A stretch of DNA of 64,000 nt from Epiperipatus broadwayi (lineage: Eukaryota; Onychophora; Udeonychophora; Euonychophora; Peripatidae): assembly GCA_028023455.1 (NCBI GenBank), contig JAQFVV010000073.1, positions 851,001 to 915,000 of the forward strand. Direction: 5' to 3'. This document shows, piece after piece, positions 23,639-35,375 of this stretch. The position numbers and the translations under genes are program-made. Every line of letters starts with the position of its first letter. The first letter of the stretch is position 1. Under the pieces are notes generated by a model. It was not told the origin of the DNA. It did no database searches and worked only from the letters and a program-made list of their open reading frames with translations.

Positions 23639-24762
23639 GGTTATACAGCAGGTGTATGATATTATTTGAAATTAGTTGGTTTTCTACCAAAATGTATTCA
23701 TTTTATACAACTTCATAATGCAATGCCATGAAGTGTTTTTATTACAGAAGGAAAATCTGAGGCATTTGAAATGAAACCTGGTGTTAAACATAGATGCAAA
23801 TTTGCTTCTGTGTTAGTTTTAATTTTTGTGATGGTGATCTTTGTAAGGATTTATATTAGCTTAATTAAACAGAAATCAATATATGATATAGGTTTGATGG
23901 TGGAATTTTTAATTTGAATTTTTTTAAAAAAAAAAAACAACTTAGATTCTGAATTTACCTTATGATGGTGATTGAACTATTTCTTTCAGTGTAATGGTTT
24001 TGATGCAATATATAAAAACTTTATTAATTAATATTCAAAAAAATCATATCAAACAGGGTCAGAAAAAAATTCACAGCAATTTTTATCTTCATAGTTTTAT
24101 AAGTAGAAAGTTGTACTCTGATGCTGAGATACAGCATGGAGTCTAATGTGTTGTTACTTAGAGTATTTTACTACAGATAAATAACTACTGCAAGTATGTT
24201 GACTGCATATAGAAATGTTATTTCACTCATCTTATTGTACAAATTTGAAATCTGGACACTCTATTAGTACAGTATAAAGCATTAAGAAAGTTTTATTTAA
24301 AGATGCTCCATAATATTTTTAAAATACAATGTCACAATCATATACCTAATCAATATGTTTATCAACTTTCTCAGTGTGATTCTACAGAGTCCACTGATGT
24401 TAAACCAGATCTTCATTGATGAATGAACAATGGAAAAGTTCCTAAATGTCACTTTATGATAACTTGAACATGTCTTTCATGGGAGAGATAGATCTCATTT
24501 AAATTATAAGGATTATCTCAAAGGTATTCTAAAAAGGGGCAATGTTATTCCCAATGAAAAGATGTAATAGAGAATAAAGCACATGGGAGGGATACAGTTA
24601 TTTAAAAAAAACATTTTTGCTGAAGAAATTAAAAGACAATATCTTAAAATATCAAAGAAAAGATAAATTGATCACAATTTTCTCATTCATATTTGTGTTT
24701 CATAGATTGATTTGAAAAGTAACCACAAAACTTATTTTTAGAGTAGTTTTTTTCTTTCTTTG

Positions 24763-24792
24763 TTTTTTTTTTTTTTTTTTTGGGGGGGGGGG
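24763..24792. repeat. Poly-T followed by poly-G homopolymers
   Basis: A run of about 18 T is followed by about 10 G, next to a (TTA)n/(CTA)n region. It is a likely sequencing-difficult site. Confidence 0.7.
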
Positions 24793-24840
24793 CATTGGAA
24801 TGCTAATACTTATTTGTGAGTAACTGTTTTTCTTTTTTTT

Positions 24841-24915
24841 AATTATTATTATTATTATTATTATTATTTATTACTACTACTACTACTACTACTATTATTA
24901 TTATTATTATTATTC
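24841..24915. repeat. (TTA)n(CTA)n(TTA)n compound microsatellite
   Basis: Trinucleotide runs with an internal block of ctactact type. Confidence 0.9.
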
Positions 24916-25000
24916 AAAGAAAGTTCTTTATTGATGACCATAGGTTACATTTGCTATTAGCCACTCTGTATATTACTATTATTATTATTACCATCAGCAC

Positions 25001-25307
<307 letters not shown>

Positions 25308-27185
25308 TAAATAGAGTTGAAGAAAATTTTAGGAATAATCCACAAATGTTTTGGAATTATATAAAAGATCTTAATATTGTTGGAAGTAAAAGTTGTAGAT
25401 ATAATGTAATTAGGCCTTCTATGGATGATCTAGTCAAACATTTTACTAATATGTACTTAGATACTTCAAGTAATGATAATATGGTTGATATTAAATTTAA
25501 TAAAGAAAGTTTTTGGAATATAGATGTTAATAAAATTGCAATTCCTGAAGTGTTTACTGCAATTTCTAAACTTAAATCGAAATCTTCTATGGGATATGAT
25601 AATATTCCTAATTTTATTATCAAGGGTTGTGCTGAATGTTTGGTAGCACCATTGCATTATATTATTAATTTATCAATTGAAAAAACTATTATTCCTGATA
25701 TATTTAAGATAGCTAAAATTATACCAATTTTTAAAAAAGGGGATAGATCTGATTCGGGTAATTATAGACCTATTTCAATTCTGTCACCTTTTGCTAGAAT
25801 TTATGAAAGGTGTATTTATAGTAATATTATTGTAGATATGATTAAGGTATTACCTAGTTATCAGCATGGTTTTTTACCTGGTAGATCTGCTGAAACTAAT
25901 TTAATGGTGATATCTGATCATATTGCTCATGCCTTATCTGATCAGAAGCAATTAGATGTTGTATATTTTGATATGACTCAGGCATTTGACAAAGTTTCAT
26001 ATATTAGACTTTTGTATAAACTTAAAATGTTGGGTGTTAGTTCTCATTTAGTTGAGTGGTTTTCCAATTATTTGAGGGGTCGAAAATCTTATATACATAT
26101 GGATAAAACTAATTCTCTTTTTTTTGATAATATGATAGGTGTTCCTCAGGGTGGAATATTAGCACCATTGCTTTTTAATGTTTATATGTGTGATCTTGAT
26201 CATAGCATAAAAAATAGTATGATACTTACTTATGCTGATGATTGTAAGTTATTTAAAAGAATTATTACTTATAGTGATCATATTGAGGTTCAAAAGGATA
26301 TAGATAGTTTTATTATATGGTGTAGGTATAACAACATGGAGATTAACATTAATAAAACATGCATTGTTTCCTATACTAATAAAACTGAAAAATCTGTTTA
26401 TCAATATAAAATTGAGAATGGTGTTATTAAATATAAAGAGACTGTATCTGATTTAGGAATTATATTTTGTAGCAATTTTACTTTTAATGCACATATTAAA
26501 TGTATTATTAATAAAGCATACAGAAAGATGGGCTGTATTTTGAGATATGGGGAGAGATTTATCTATTTCCATAAAATATAGGTTACTTTTTTCTCTTGTT
26601 GTTACAGTTTTAGAATATAATTCTTGTATATGGAACTTCAATCTGATTAATATTCAGTCTAAAATATATAATATTGAAAAAAGATTTAATAAATTAATAA
26701 TGGGTGAATGTCAAACTGTCAAAACAGTATTGAAAGAAAGGAGAATGTTGAAGGATATGATTTTACTGAAAAAGTTGATTGATGGGAAAATTGATGTCAG
26801 TAACTGTATATCAAAAATAGAATTGAAAGTACCTTGTCGCTTATTAAGAGAAATGCAAACTTTCAAGATTAGTATATGTAAAAATACTTTCTTTGGTAAA
26901 TCAGTTATTAATAGATTGCAAATGGTATATAATCTAACTTTTAATAATATTGATATTTTTTGCGATCAATTTGTGATGAATGTTAAAAAACAACTAAATG
27001 TATAGTTATGAACATATATGTATATATAATTTTATGTATTTAGCTTGTATTTGATTATAATTGTTTTTTTTTAAATTTTAATTATTATCATTGTTATTAT
27101 TATTATTTTTTTTATTGTGTATTTCTGTTAAAGTGTAAATGTTGAAATGCACATAATAAATGGATATTGAATTGAATTGAATTGA
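25308..27185 (+). mobile_element. Young 5'-truncated LINE (jockey/CR1-like) inside a (TTA)n array
   Basis: The element starts within the reverse transcriptase open reading frame (the first element residues read NRVEENFRNNPQMFWNYIKD, open from the array) and ends with a 3' UTR carrying aataaatggatattgaattg and three to four TTGAA units. (TTA)n lies on both sides. The coding part is nearly intact, with one frameshift. Truncation at the 5' end with a repeated 3' tail is the signature of target-primed reverse transcription. The endonuclease half is missing. The clade call (jockey or CR1-like) is from RT motifs and is not firm. Confidence 0.88.
25346..27005 (+). pseudogene. LINE reverse transcriptase, one frameshift
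   Basis: The first frame is 25346-26581 and the second is 26547-27005. RT motifs in order: IIPIFKKGDRSDSGNYRPIS (about residues 125-145), LPSYQHGFLPGRSAETNL, VVYFDMTQAFDKVSY (first catalytic Asp), GVPQGGILAPLLFNVYMCDL, ILTYADDCKLF (catalytic YADD intact) and EININKTCIVSY. The frames join within RYG at the four-G run 26548-26551. Removing one base there would restore a single frame ending in NVKKQLNV at 27005. No upstream endonuclease is present. Only one lesion suggests recent insertion, or a base-calling error in the G run. Confidence 0.88.
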
Positions 27186-27369
<184 letters not shown>

Positions 27370-27779
27370 AATAGCAGTATAATTAATTGACCAAAAGATG
27401 AATTACATAGGTTTTACAAATGTTTTACAAAAGTATTTCCAATGTTACAAATGCATTTCAGGCATAATAATTGTTTGTTAATATATAAATTTGATTAACC
27501 TTGCTAATTAAAGCACACTATTAGTAATTTACATGATTGTCATTAATGATAGCTTTTTTGTATAACATAATATTGGATGTAAAAAGAAAATGCCCATAAC
27601 CTTTGAATTAGAGTTCATTTACCTTGAGTTTGATTGGTCCAATTCAGTAGATAGCCTTATGTGGTTTTGAACTATTGTATGAGTGTCTGTAACATAGTAT
27701 TTCATGTAGCTAGTCATATTATGAAGCAGATAAAATGTTCATGAAGATTATTAGTACTGCCTACTGCAGTTGTGGCAGC

Positions 27780-30700
27780 TTATAGGTTTGACTGCTATCT
27801 AATGAGAGACTCAGGTAGCTGCAAAAATGGGTGAGGAGCTATGTTGTTAGCTCATGTTTTTATCAAGCATAATTTAATAAAGTTGAATAGATACTTCCTG
27901 GTGAAAGAGGATAAATTATTCTGTACATGCTACAGGAATGTATAATCTTTGGAAGAACTGAATTATGTGATGGATGGAAATGCTGGGTTGCCTGTATGCA
28001 CTTAACATAATTTACCATGTGGAGATTAGTGCTCAACAATTATTGAGAAGGTGCTTTTGAGTCTCCTCAGCCATTCATGATATAGCTCACACAATTGGTC
28101 AATATTTTTGTACAAATGATACTACAGAAAAAAAGATGTTAGAAGTGTGTGTAGGTTGAGACTAATTAGGATGTAAAAAAACTTTGTTTTAGGGTTCATT
28201 TTTTAAATTGATGGAAAAAGTGGTGGTTATTTACTCCAAGCATGGAAAAGAGATAATTATTGCTATGATCAGAATAAAGCAGGTTATATGATTTTTCATT
28301 AAGTGTACTTGTAATTGTGGTAGAGGTGGATTTGGTTGGTAGAACCTAAGATTGAATGAATAAGATTTATGAAATATCACATTAAAGGAGGTGGTTTATC
28401 TGTAGGGGTTACTTTCAGCCAATACTGGAGGGTTTATGAACTGGTTGGTCAGCCAATACTGGAGGGTTTATGAACTGCTTGGTAACAACTCATGTTATGT
28501 TAATGGATTTTTTTGTGTACAGGACATCTAAATGCTGTGCAAGCATTGTATTTTGTGCAAGACTTGAAAGTTGTCTGTTTTATGGATATTAATATGATCT
28601 TATGGCCCTAAAGTACTTTATTGAACTTGGAACAGATGGCAGAAGTGATCATCTTCGATAATTTCATAATAGGTGCATAGTATGCAATTTTTCTCATAGA
28701 AGGATATTGAACAGGTGTGTCTTGGAGTATATTGATAAATATAAACTTAGAAAGGAGTTGTAATTTGCAGTACAGAGTCTGGTAACTTGATTTATATTGT
28801 GAGTCTCATACTAAGGGAACCATTGTAGAAGGGAAACCTAAGAATGGAGGAGGTTTTCCTTGGGAATCTTGGGAACATGATTTATTTGTGAATACAATCC
28901 ATGCAGCAGTTTTTTTGGGTTTAAAGTGCAGTTTGTAGGGTGATGTGTAGTCATTAAGAATGTTTTGTAATATTGTGTCTAAAAAATCAGGAAGACAGAG
29001 ACTCATCAATGTAAGCTATACATGCGATGTATTGCTAGGTGTATGGAGATTGGGTTCTGAAAATTTTATTCTGTATTTGCTGTAAAAGTGGATTTATGTA
29101 GAATATAAAAAGTAATGAACTTATGACAACTCTTGTGTGGGATTGAAGGATTGAGAATTACTATCATTAAAAGTAACATGTAACTCATGATTCAGAATAA
29201 GATTGGTGATTAGGTAGGATGTTGGTAGTGGCAAGCATTTGAATAAGTAAGTTAATTGAGATGGAAGCAAAGGCTGTTCATATGTCAAGCTTGACTGCAA
29301 TGGGTCTGTTTTTATTTATGTTTAATTAAGCTTAGAATTGTCATAATTGTTTGACTGGTGGAGAAGTCCTTTTTGGAAAACTGTAGGTGTAATAATAATC
29401 TAAGCCTGTATGGCTTCATTTGGTCCTTGTTTACTTTTCCAAGTATGTTAATGACTATTAGTCACATGGAGATAGGCCAGAGGTTTGATAGATCAGATGT
29501 GGCCTCAGATTTTTTAGTGAAAGGCACTATGGCAATTTGATACAAATCTTTTACACTATATAACCTCTGGAATAGGAATTTGGCCAGATCATGAATACAC
29601 AGAGTAGTGAAATGACTAAGGTATCTCAAGATAAATGCAGGTATTCCATGAGGACCAGAATGACAATAGTTTTTAAATAGTGACAAATTTGGCAGAAAAT
29701 TGACTGGTTTAGAAAGGCATAGCAGTTTCTGGTGGTCCAAAACTGTGTACTAATGGAGTAAATACATCATGGGTATGAAGTTATTTTTAAAGTGCAGATA
29801 CATTGGATTGATTATATTATGTCCAGTATGTACACCTGTGTTAGCTTGAAATTTCATAGGGATCTTTGATGATGATGGGTGATCCAATGCACAATGTATG
29901 TATGCTCTTATCCACATTTCCTGCTAGGTTAGGCAGATTTTTATTTTTTATGGCAAGATATTCTTTCAACTATTTGCAGATATCATGGTAAGTTTGAGTA
30001 AACCTGATTAATTGTTGGTGTGTTTGGTAAGTGGGATTAGTAATAGCAAGTTGCTAATGTAACTCATAAGGGAAAGCTAAAAGACACAGAGGTGATGGTG
30101 ACCATTGGGTTAAGGGTTGTATATTAAATGACATTATGTATACAAAGGCAAGATACTTCTGAACTGGGTCTGTAACCATTTGGTGTAGCTTGTTTAACCT
30201 GATACTCAATTTGGAGAACATGAATTTAGTATTAAATGAGGGAAGAATCACATGGATTATTTAACATAATTGAGTATATGGTACGTGGAGTTTATTAAGG
30301 GTAAGGATGAATGCTTGGGCAGAATAGTCTGAGAATGGCATGAGGTTAATGTTAAGTTATATTATATGATGCAACATTGGAGAGTAAAAACATAGGCCAA
30401 TAAATATGGCATGTTGGTTGGTGTGAAGATGATTGAACCAGATAATAGAAAACCATAGGCACTCATTACTGGGATGTTTAAAAGATAAAGCCATTTGTCT
30501 ATAAAAAGTTGAGTAATCCAGATTGAAATCACCCATTAATATGGATGGGTGTGGGCTTGTTTCAAGAGCTGAATTGATGGATTGGATGATGTATGTGATA
30601 ATTGTAGAACTGGGGGGGGGTATAAATGAATATTATGTTTACTGATATTACATGATGATGAAAAGTGGTACTTAGAAAGTGTTCATTATGGCTTGAATGG

Positions 30701-31240
30701 ATGGGGGGGCAATAAAAGGTGATGTGAATGCTAGTGTTTGCTAATGGCAAGGAAGTACTTTGGAGCAAACACAGAAGCTATGTCATCAGGATCAATGTGA
30801 GGTGGTATATAAATATTATTTTCCAGTAATCTAAAGTGATGATGTTGAATGATATTGATCCACTTTTGTGATTAGCATAGATATGATGGTGAACAGGATG
30901 CAAGCATTGAGCCCTATTATTTTTAATTTTATGGAGTATAAAGAGAATTAATGATGCTAGAAAGATTTTTTTAAGTAATAGATTGTGAAATCACATTTGA
31001 TTCTGCTAATGTGGAATATCAGTAGGTGAAATTGTTTGCTGATCATTTGCTACTGAGGGTAATTGTTTAGTTTATTTGGAGGGGCATGTTTCAGATGATG
31101 TTGGTTGTGGTTTGGAAAGTGAGTAAGGTGAGTGATCAGATTGGTATAGTCAGGTGATTGTTTGCACTACCTTGTAGGGATTACCAGAATTCTCAGTGAT
31201 CAGTGATAAGTGGCCTGTATCATTAGTTTTTTGGAGAATT
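27780..31240 (-). mobile_element. Minus-strand LINE remnant with endonuclease and RT
   Basis: Minus-strand pieces, 5' to 3': an N-terminal region from about 31240 (DTGHLSLITENSGNPYK), endonuclease motif SILMGDFNLDYSTFYRQMAL (GDFN at 30522-30533), a linker with CIGSPIIIKDPYEI, RT fingers GPHGIPAFILRYLSHF through LYSVKDLYQIAIV (29670-29540, normally TPLFKKG next), SDLSNLWPISM, the catalytic box as AYIDES (28999-29016; YADD-like with the second D changed to E), then YKLHFKPKKTAAWIVFTNKS and QDTPVQYPSMRKIAYYAPIMK. Numerous stops and frameshifts make it inactive. The exact 3' end (low coordinates) is not visible. Its base composition is less AT-rich than the spacer. Confidence 0.68.
28416..28483. 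repeat. Two tandem 34-bp units
   Basis: cagccaatactggagggttt and the following 14 bases occur twice, starting at 28416 and 28450. This is a local duplication inside the LINE remnant. Confidence 0.85.
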
Positions 31241-32561
31241 TTTGATAAACTTTTCTTAGGCTATCCACATTTTTTCTTGATTTCAGCATCATCACCATTA
31301 TTAAATTATTATTATTATCATATTATAATTCATGATTATTTTTAAATTAACCTAAAAATAAATTTAATTGTATGTATCGCTTATTTCTTATGAAAATCCT
31401 ATACCTCAGTAATATTACAATTTTGAAAGTTCAAATTAGCAATTTTAGGGTTTTAGGAATTTTGGTGTTTATTTACTGGTGAAATTTATTAGATATAATA
31501 GATATTTCTAATGAATAAATATCAATTTTATTGTGAATATGACTAAATAAAATCTCATTTTAATATGACTATCTTTTGAATCTTGGGCTGTACTAATACA
31601 GGAATCATCCAACAATCTCTTCTTATAAATGATTGTGTAATATAAACTATTTTCATTAATATGTTAAATGCCAATGTTTTGGGTATGGATGCATTATATT
31701 CCTCCATAGAAAATTTTCTGCATAAACAGTCTTTGTGATAGTTAATTTATTTGTTATCAAAATTGTAATAACAGTAGACCCTTCAAACTTAAAGCAGCAA
31801 TATGATTATTTTCAATAACATTTAACCAAAGTCTATTATTTGTAATAACTTGTACACTAAAGTTTGCGAGAAATCTTGTTATTTTGATATCCGTATTGTA
31901 ATTACGCTATATAACAATGAATAAAAGCTTTCTCAGAGTTCTATGAATTTAATACTTGACACATATGCACTTATAAAATAAGAATTAGTACCATAATTCA
32001 AGCCAACATTTACCATCATTAATCTTTCATTGATACAAGATGGACTTGCAAGAATAGAAGGTACTAAATTAGACTTTAAATTCAACATCACACATTTACC
32101 TTTCTTTGATTGATCTGACATTTCAAAAAAAAAAATGTAGTAATCTATCTGCTGCATTAAACTTTTTTTCTCTGAAAGATGAGTTTACTAAAGATATCTA
32201 TATCAATTATAAATCTAGCCAAATTTTGGCTTCCAGTGCTTTTTTCTGTTCTGGTCTTTGTGAGTTTGTTTGAAGTAGTTTGCACATTTCAAGTACTTAT
32301 ATTTACAAAAGATTAGCTATATAATGTATGTTTTTATTACAATTTGATACTCACCATTCTAAATATTAGTGTAAGAATAATAAAACAGAGTTTTATCTCT
32401 GTTTTAGTATTTTTTAAATTAATATTTACTTTTAGTATTACTCATGCTTCTGTTTTTCTATTACTATTCATATTATTTTTATCATTTTCATAAGCAATCC
32501 GCCATCATAATGGCATAAACAAACTGTGTGAGTCAGAGTATTTTAGACCACATTTTATAGA
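31241..32561. other. AT-rich spacer
   Basis: No gene or element was recognised. Confidence 0.5.
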
Positions 32562-32664
32562 CTTTTTTCTCATATGTCATAGCGTTGGCTGAGAGGCAAA
32601 CCCCCAACATCCATCTGCAACCAACTGCTTGCTTGCTGCACTGACCTCTCGGCTAACAATGCTT
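32562..32664 (-). repeat. tRNA-derived SINE, copy 3
   Basis: On the minus strand: gccgagaggtcagtgcagca (A box region), an anticodon-like arm, a degraded B box (ggggtttgcctct), then caacgctatgacatatgaga and an A run. The tail matches the copy at 3061-3155. Confidence 0.65.
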
Positions 32665-33984
32665 GTCTTCTTTTATCTCCATAGTAGTCCAAGACATCCT
32701 AAATAAAGCTGCGTAAATATATACTTGTCAGATAAAATTACCATCTCAAATCCAGTTTTATTGTCACTCATTAGTAATTGTATTTATCTCAAACAAAAAT
32801 CACAATCAAGGATTCTCGGACTTGTAATCTGCTCTCCACTATTGCTTTCCTAATTCTCAAATGGTTGATCAAAAAGTAAATAAAAAAGGGAAATGGAGTC
32901 ATAAAGACCACATATTTAGTTATAGAATGAAAATATTTATAGTGCAAATACATGTTCCCATGGTTACAGTTAATGTAGGGAGATGACTTATGACATGTGT
33001 CATTCACAGTGACTGATCTGTACACTAATTTCCATAGTTGCGAATAAAATAGGAAGAAAGATAAGAAAGACTGTTTGTATTAGAAAAAAACCTAGTTTTT
33101 TGATAAACCAACATTGTATTCTAAAAGACATTAAGAATTATTATTGGTCAGGCAAGGTTTATTTATTATTGTAATTAATTCTCACATCTGGTCATTTTTC
33201 TATGAAGTCCATCAGTGGCCTAAGAAAAGTGCCCTCCATATATTTAATAATAAAAGCAGAAATTGAAGTAATAATGAATAACATTAAAATTACAATGTCT
33301 AGTAAAATAGGATGAGATTAATAAAATATAAAATCTTAACTAAAGATATGAAAATTGTAAACACATAAAAATTTACAAGATATTTAAAAAAATAATATAA
33401 AAAATTAGAAAACAACAACAATGAATTAATTACAATTCATGATATTGATAATCAAATAGTTTAAGGTTCAGAGTTTATAAATGTTGACTCTAATTCACTT
33501 CCATGAAATTGTAAGTTTCTTTCTAATAAAAAAAAAAACATATATAATAAAAATGTGTTCAGGTTATTAAATGAAAATTCTTACAGAAAAGGAAAACACG
33601 ATAATTACAATAAAAAATAAAACATGTTATAACAGATTTCAATATAAAAAAGAAAATAGATTAACCAATAATGATGAATATAAAAAGAATGTATATAAAA
33701 TTACTGCCATAAAAATACACCAAAAAATATAATAACCCATCATATACCAGTTTGATCAATTATGAATGGTATTATTATATATTTTGACAAAACTTTAAAA
33801 TAGTTATTAATCAAAAAATAATTCAAAATAAATAATAATCACAATTATTAAATGACTTTCAAATATTCATTAAGGATTTTAATCAAAAAATCATTTACTT
33901 TATATATTTAGAGAAAGGCCTTAACCTTTATTATATGCATCTTGACCATTGATAATAATCAAACAATATCTTTTTTTGATTATA
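32665..33984. other. AT-rich spacer
   Basis: Nothing was recognised. The frame at 32789-33025 (minus) has no known domain. Confidence 0.5.
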
Positions 33985-34250
33985 CCTCGATCCAGTATGT
34001 AGGTTTTATAAGAATGGCCACCTTACCTTTAATCTAAATTTCCATTTATGTAAACCAATCAAAGTTAACTTGGGAAAATGAAGCTGTAGTGAACTGAAAA
34101 TGTGAAGAGACTAACAGCTTCTCACTCCCAAATCAAAATGCCTCAGATTGGACTATATAACTGGAAATTTAGGTTAAAGGTAAGACAATTATTCTTATAT
34201 TTATAAAAGTCACTACCTCATATCGAGGTTTGAGAGATTCTTCTATAGTA
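33985..34250. repeat. Fold-back element, family I, copy 1
   Basis: The left arm includes cctcgatccag ... ttttataagaatggccacct, and the right arm reads back as gtaagacaattattcttata ... cctcatatcgagg. The arms of about 100 bp surround a middle of about 70 bp. They match the arms of the larger element at 40741-41343 (ttataaaggtaagaatggcc type block). Non-coding. Confidence 0.65.
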
Positions 34251-34388
34251 AAAAAAAAAGACATCATTTGACTATTATAAACATTTAAGGTGCATATAAT
34301 AAAGATTAAATTCTTTCTCTAAAAATATTTATATACTCCCTATGTGCCTAATTAATATCACAACTTTACATTTATTTTATAATGTTCA

Positions 34389-34394
<6 letters not shown>

Positions 34395-34479
<85 letters not shown>
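34395..34479. repeat. (AT)n microsatellite
   Basis: About 42 uninterrupted units, just left of a family A element. Confidence 0.97.
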
Positions 34480-34481
<2 letters not shown>

Positions 34482-34604
34482 CTGAATATGTTACACTGAT
34501 GGTGCTGTTAAATAAGAAGAAACTTTTTAAGAACAAATTGAGAGTCTAAGCATAAATGCAAGAAGTTTGTGTAAAAAATCTCCATATAGTGCCTACTCAT
34601 TCAA

Positions 34605-34649
34605 TATCTCCAGACTAGTTTCTAGTTTGTGGCTTTCATCAGTGAGGAG
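34605..34649 (-). ncRNA. Hammerhead-like ribozyme, family A copy 3a, intact core
   Basis: Minus strand: CUGAUGA at 34636-34642, GAAA at 34619-34622, stem III AC-UA-GU, C17 at 34613, stem I' UGGAGA. Upstream UCCUCA pairs partly with it. The invariant core residues are present. Confidence 0.62.
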
Positions 34650-34764
34650 TCTTGGATCTGACAGCACTGCATCTAGACCTTAGGATATAATGCAACCCTA
34701 CAACACCATAATCCTATTGGGCAGAATTGGTGTTGAAACATTAAACATCACATGATAACAAGGC

Positions 34765-34806
34765 TCCTCACTGATAAAATCCTTGATTTAGAAACTAGTC
34801 TGGGGA
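34765..34806 (+). ncRNA. Hammerhead-like motif, family A copy 3b
   Basis: Stem I UCCUCA (34765-34770) pairs fully with UGGGGA (34801-34806). GAAAC-UA-GUC is intact at 34791-34800. The core reads CUGAUAA, so G8 is changed to A and cleavage should be poor. Stem II is diverged. Confidence 0.58.
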
Positions 34807-35208
34807 TATTGGCTGAGTAGGCACTAGAGGGGGAATTTTTGCACAAATATTCTTGCATCCATTGATTTGTCTGGTTTGCGGTAAGTGACACTATTGTATG
34901 AAAAGTTTTGCCTTTGTGTTGACAGCTTGGGTACACATAAAAAATGATGATCATGTGATGTTCTGTAGTTTAACACCAATCCTTCCTAATAGGAGTATGC
35001 TGACTGGGGTTATTAAAGAATCAAAGACACCAAAATGTATAGATGCTGAAGTGAGTTCAGATCTACATGACAAGCACATGAATTGAAAACATTATTTGTG
35101 TTTTCATTTTGGAATCAAAGTTTTATAGTTAACTAAAAAGATAAAAGAGGGATGCTGGAGGATTGCCTAGATCCTAGGCTCTAGATGCAGTGCTCTAAGA
35201 TCCAAGGC

Positions 35209-35250
35209 TCCTCACTGATGAAAGTCACAAGCTAAAAATTGATCTGGGGA
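35209..35250 (+). ncRNA. Hammerhead-like motif, family A copy 3c
   Basis: Stem I UCCUCA/UGGGGA (35209-35214 with 35245-35250) and CUGAUGA (35215-35221) are intact, but GAAAC has become AAAAU and stem III is changed. Predicted inactive. Confidence 0.55.
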
Positions 35251-35375
35251 TATTGGATAAGTAGGCACTAGATGGGGACTTTTTGCACAAACTTTTTTGT
35301 ATTGATTAATTACTCTGGTTTGCACTGAGTGGCAATACTGTATTGAGAGTTTTGTCTATGTGTATACAAGTAAAC

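Larger units (their letters stand above)
22738..24660 (+). mobile_element. Old, heavily decayed LINE, split by a later insertion
   Basis: Reverse transcriptase traces in order are EVKPVFCNLKNGKAEIPDKI (about 22888-22957, the usual LKNGKA..D.I motif), NCTNYCSISLL (about 23098-23130, normally NYRGISLL) and FEMKPGVKHRCKFASVLV (about 23763-23816, normally VTNGVKQGCVLAPTLF). A C-terminal piece HLNYKDYLKGILKRGN lies near 24495-24545. Almost every frame is broken, so it is an ancient copy. The segment 23339-23625 does not belong to it: it is fold-back element A locus 2, which sits between two LINE blocks and is flanked by a 13-bp duplication. The clade is uncertain. Confidence 0.6.
34553..35375. mobile_element. 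Fold-back element, hammerhead family A, locus 3
   Basis: One minus monomer (34553-34755) meets two plus monomers (34757 to about 35375). The plus ribozyme cores start at 34771 and 35215, a head-to-tail period of 444 bp. Between them the unit contains tttaacaccaatccttccta, a stretch of about 150 bp, and ataaaagagggatgctgg; the same internal sequence is found in locus 5. The left end is truncated, missing the usual caaaactctcc terminus. The right end has gagagttttg then unrelated DNA. No target duplication was found. Open frames here (34748-34954, 34898-35086) are incidental. Confidence 0.75.
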
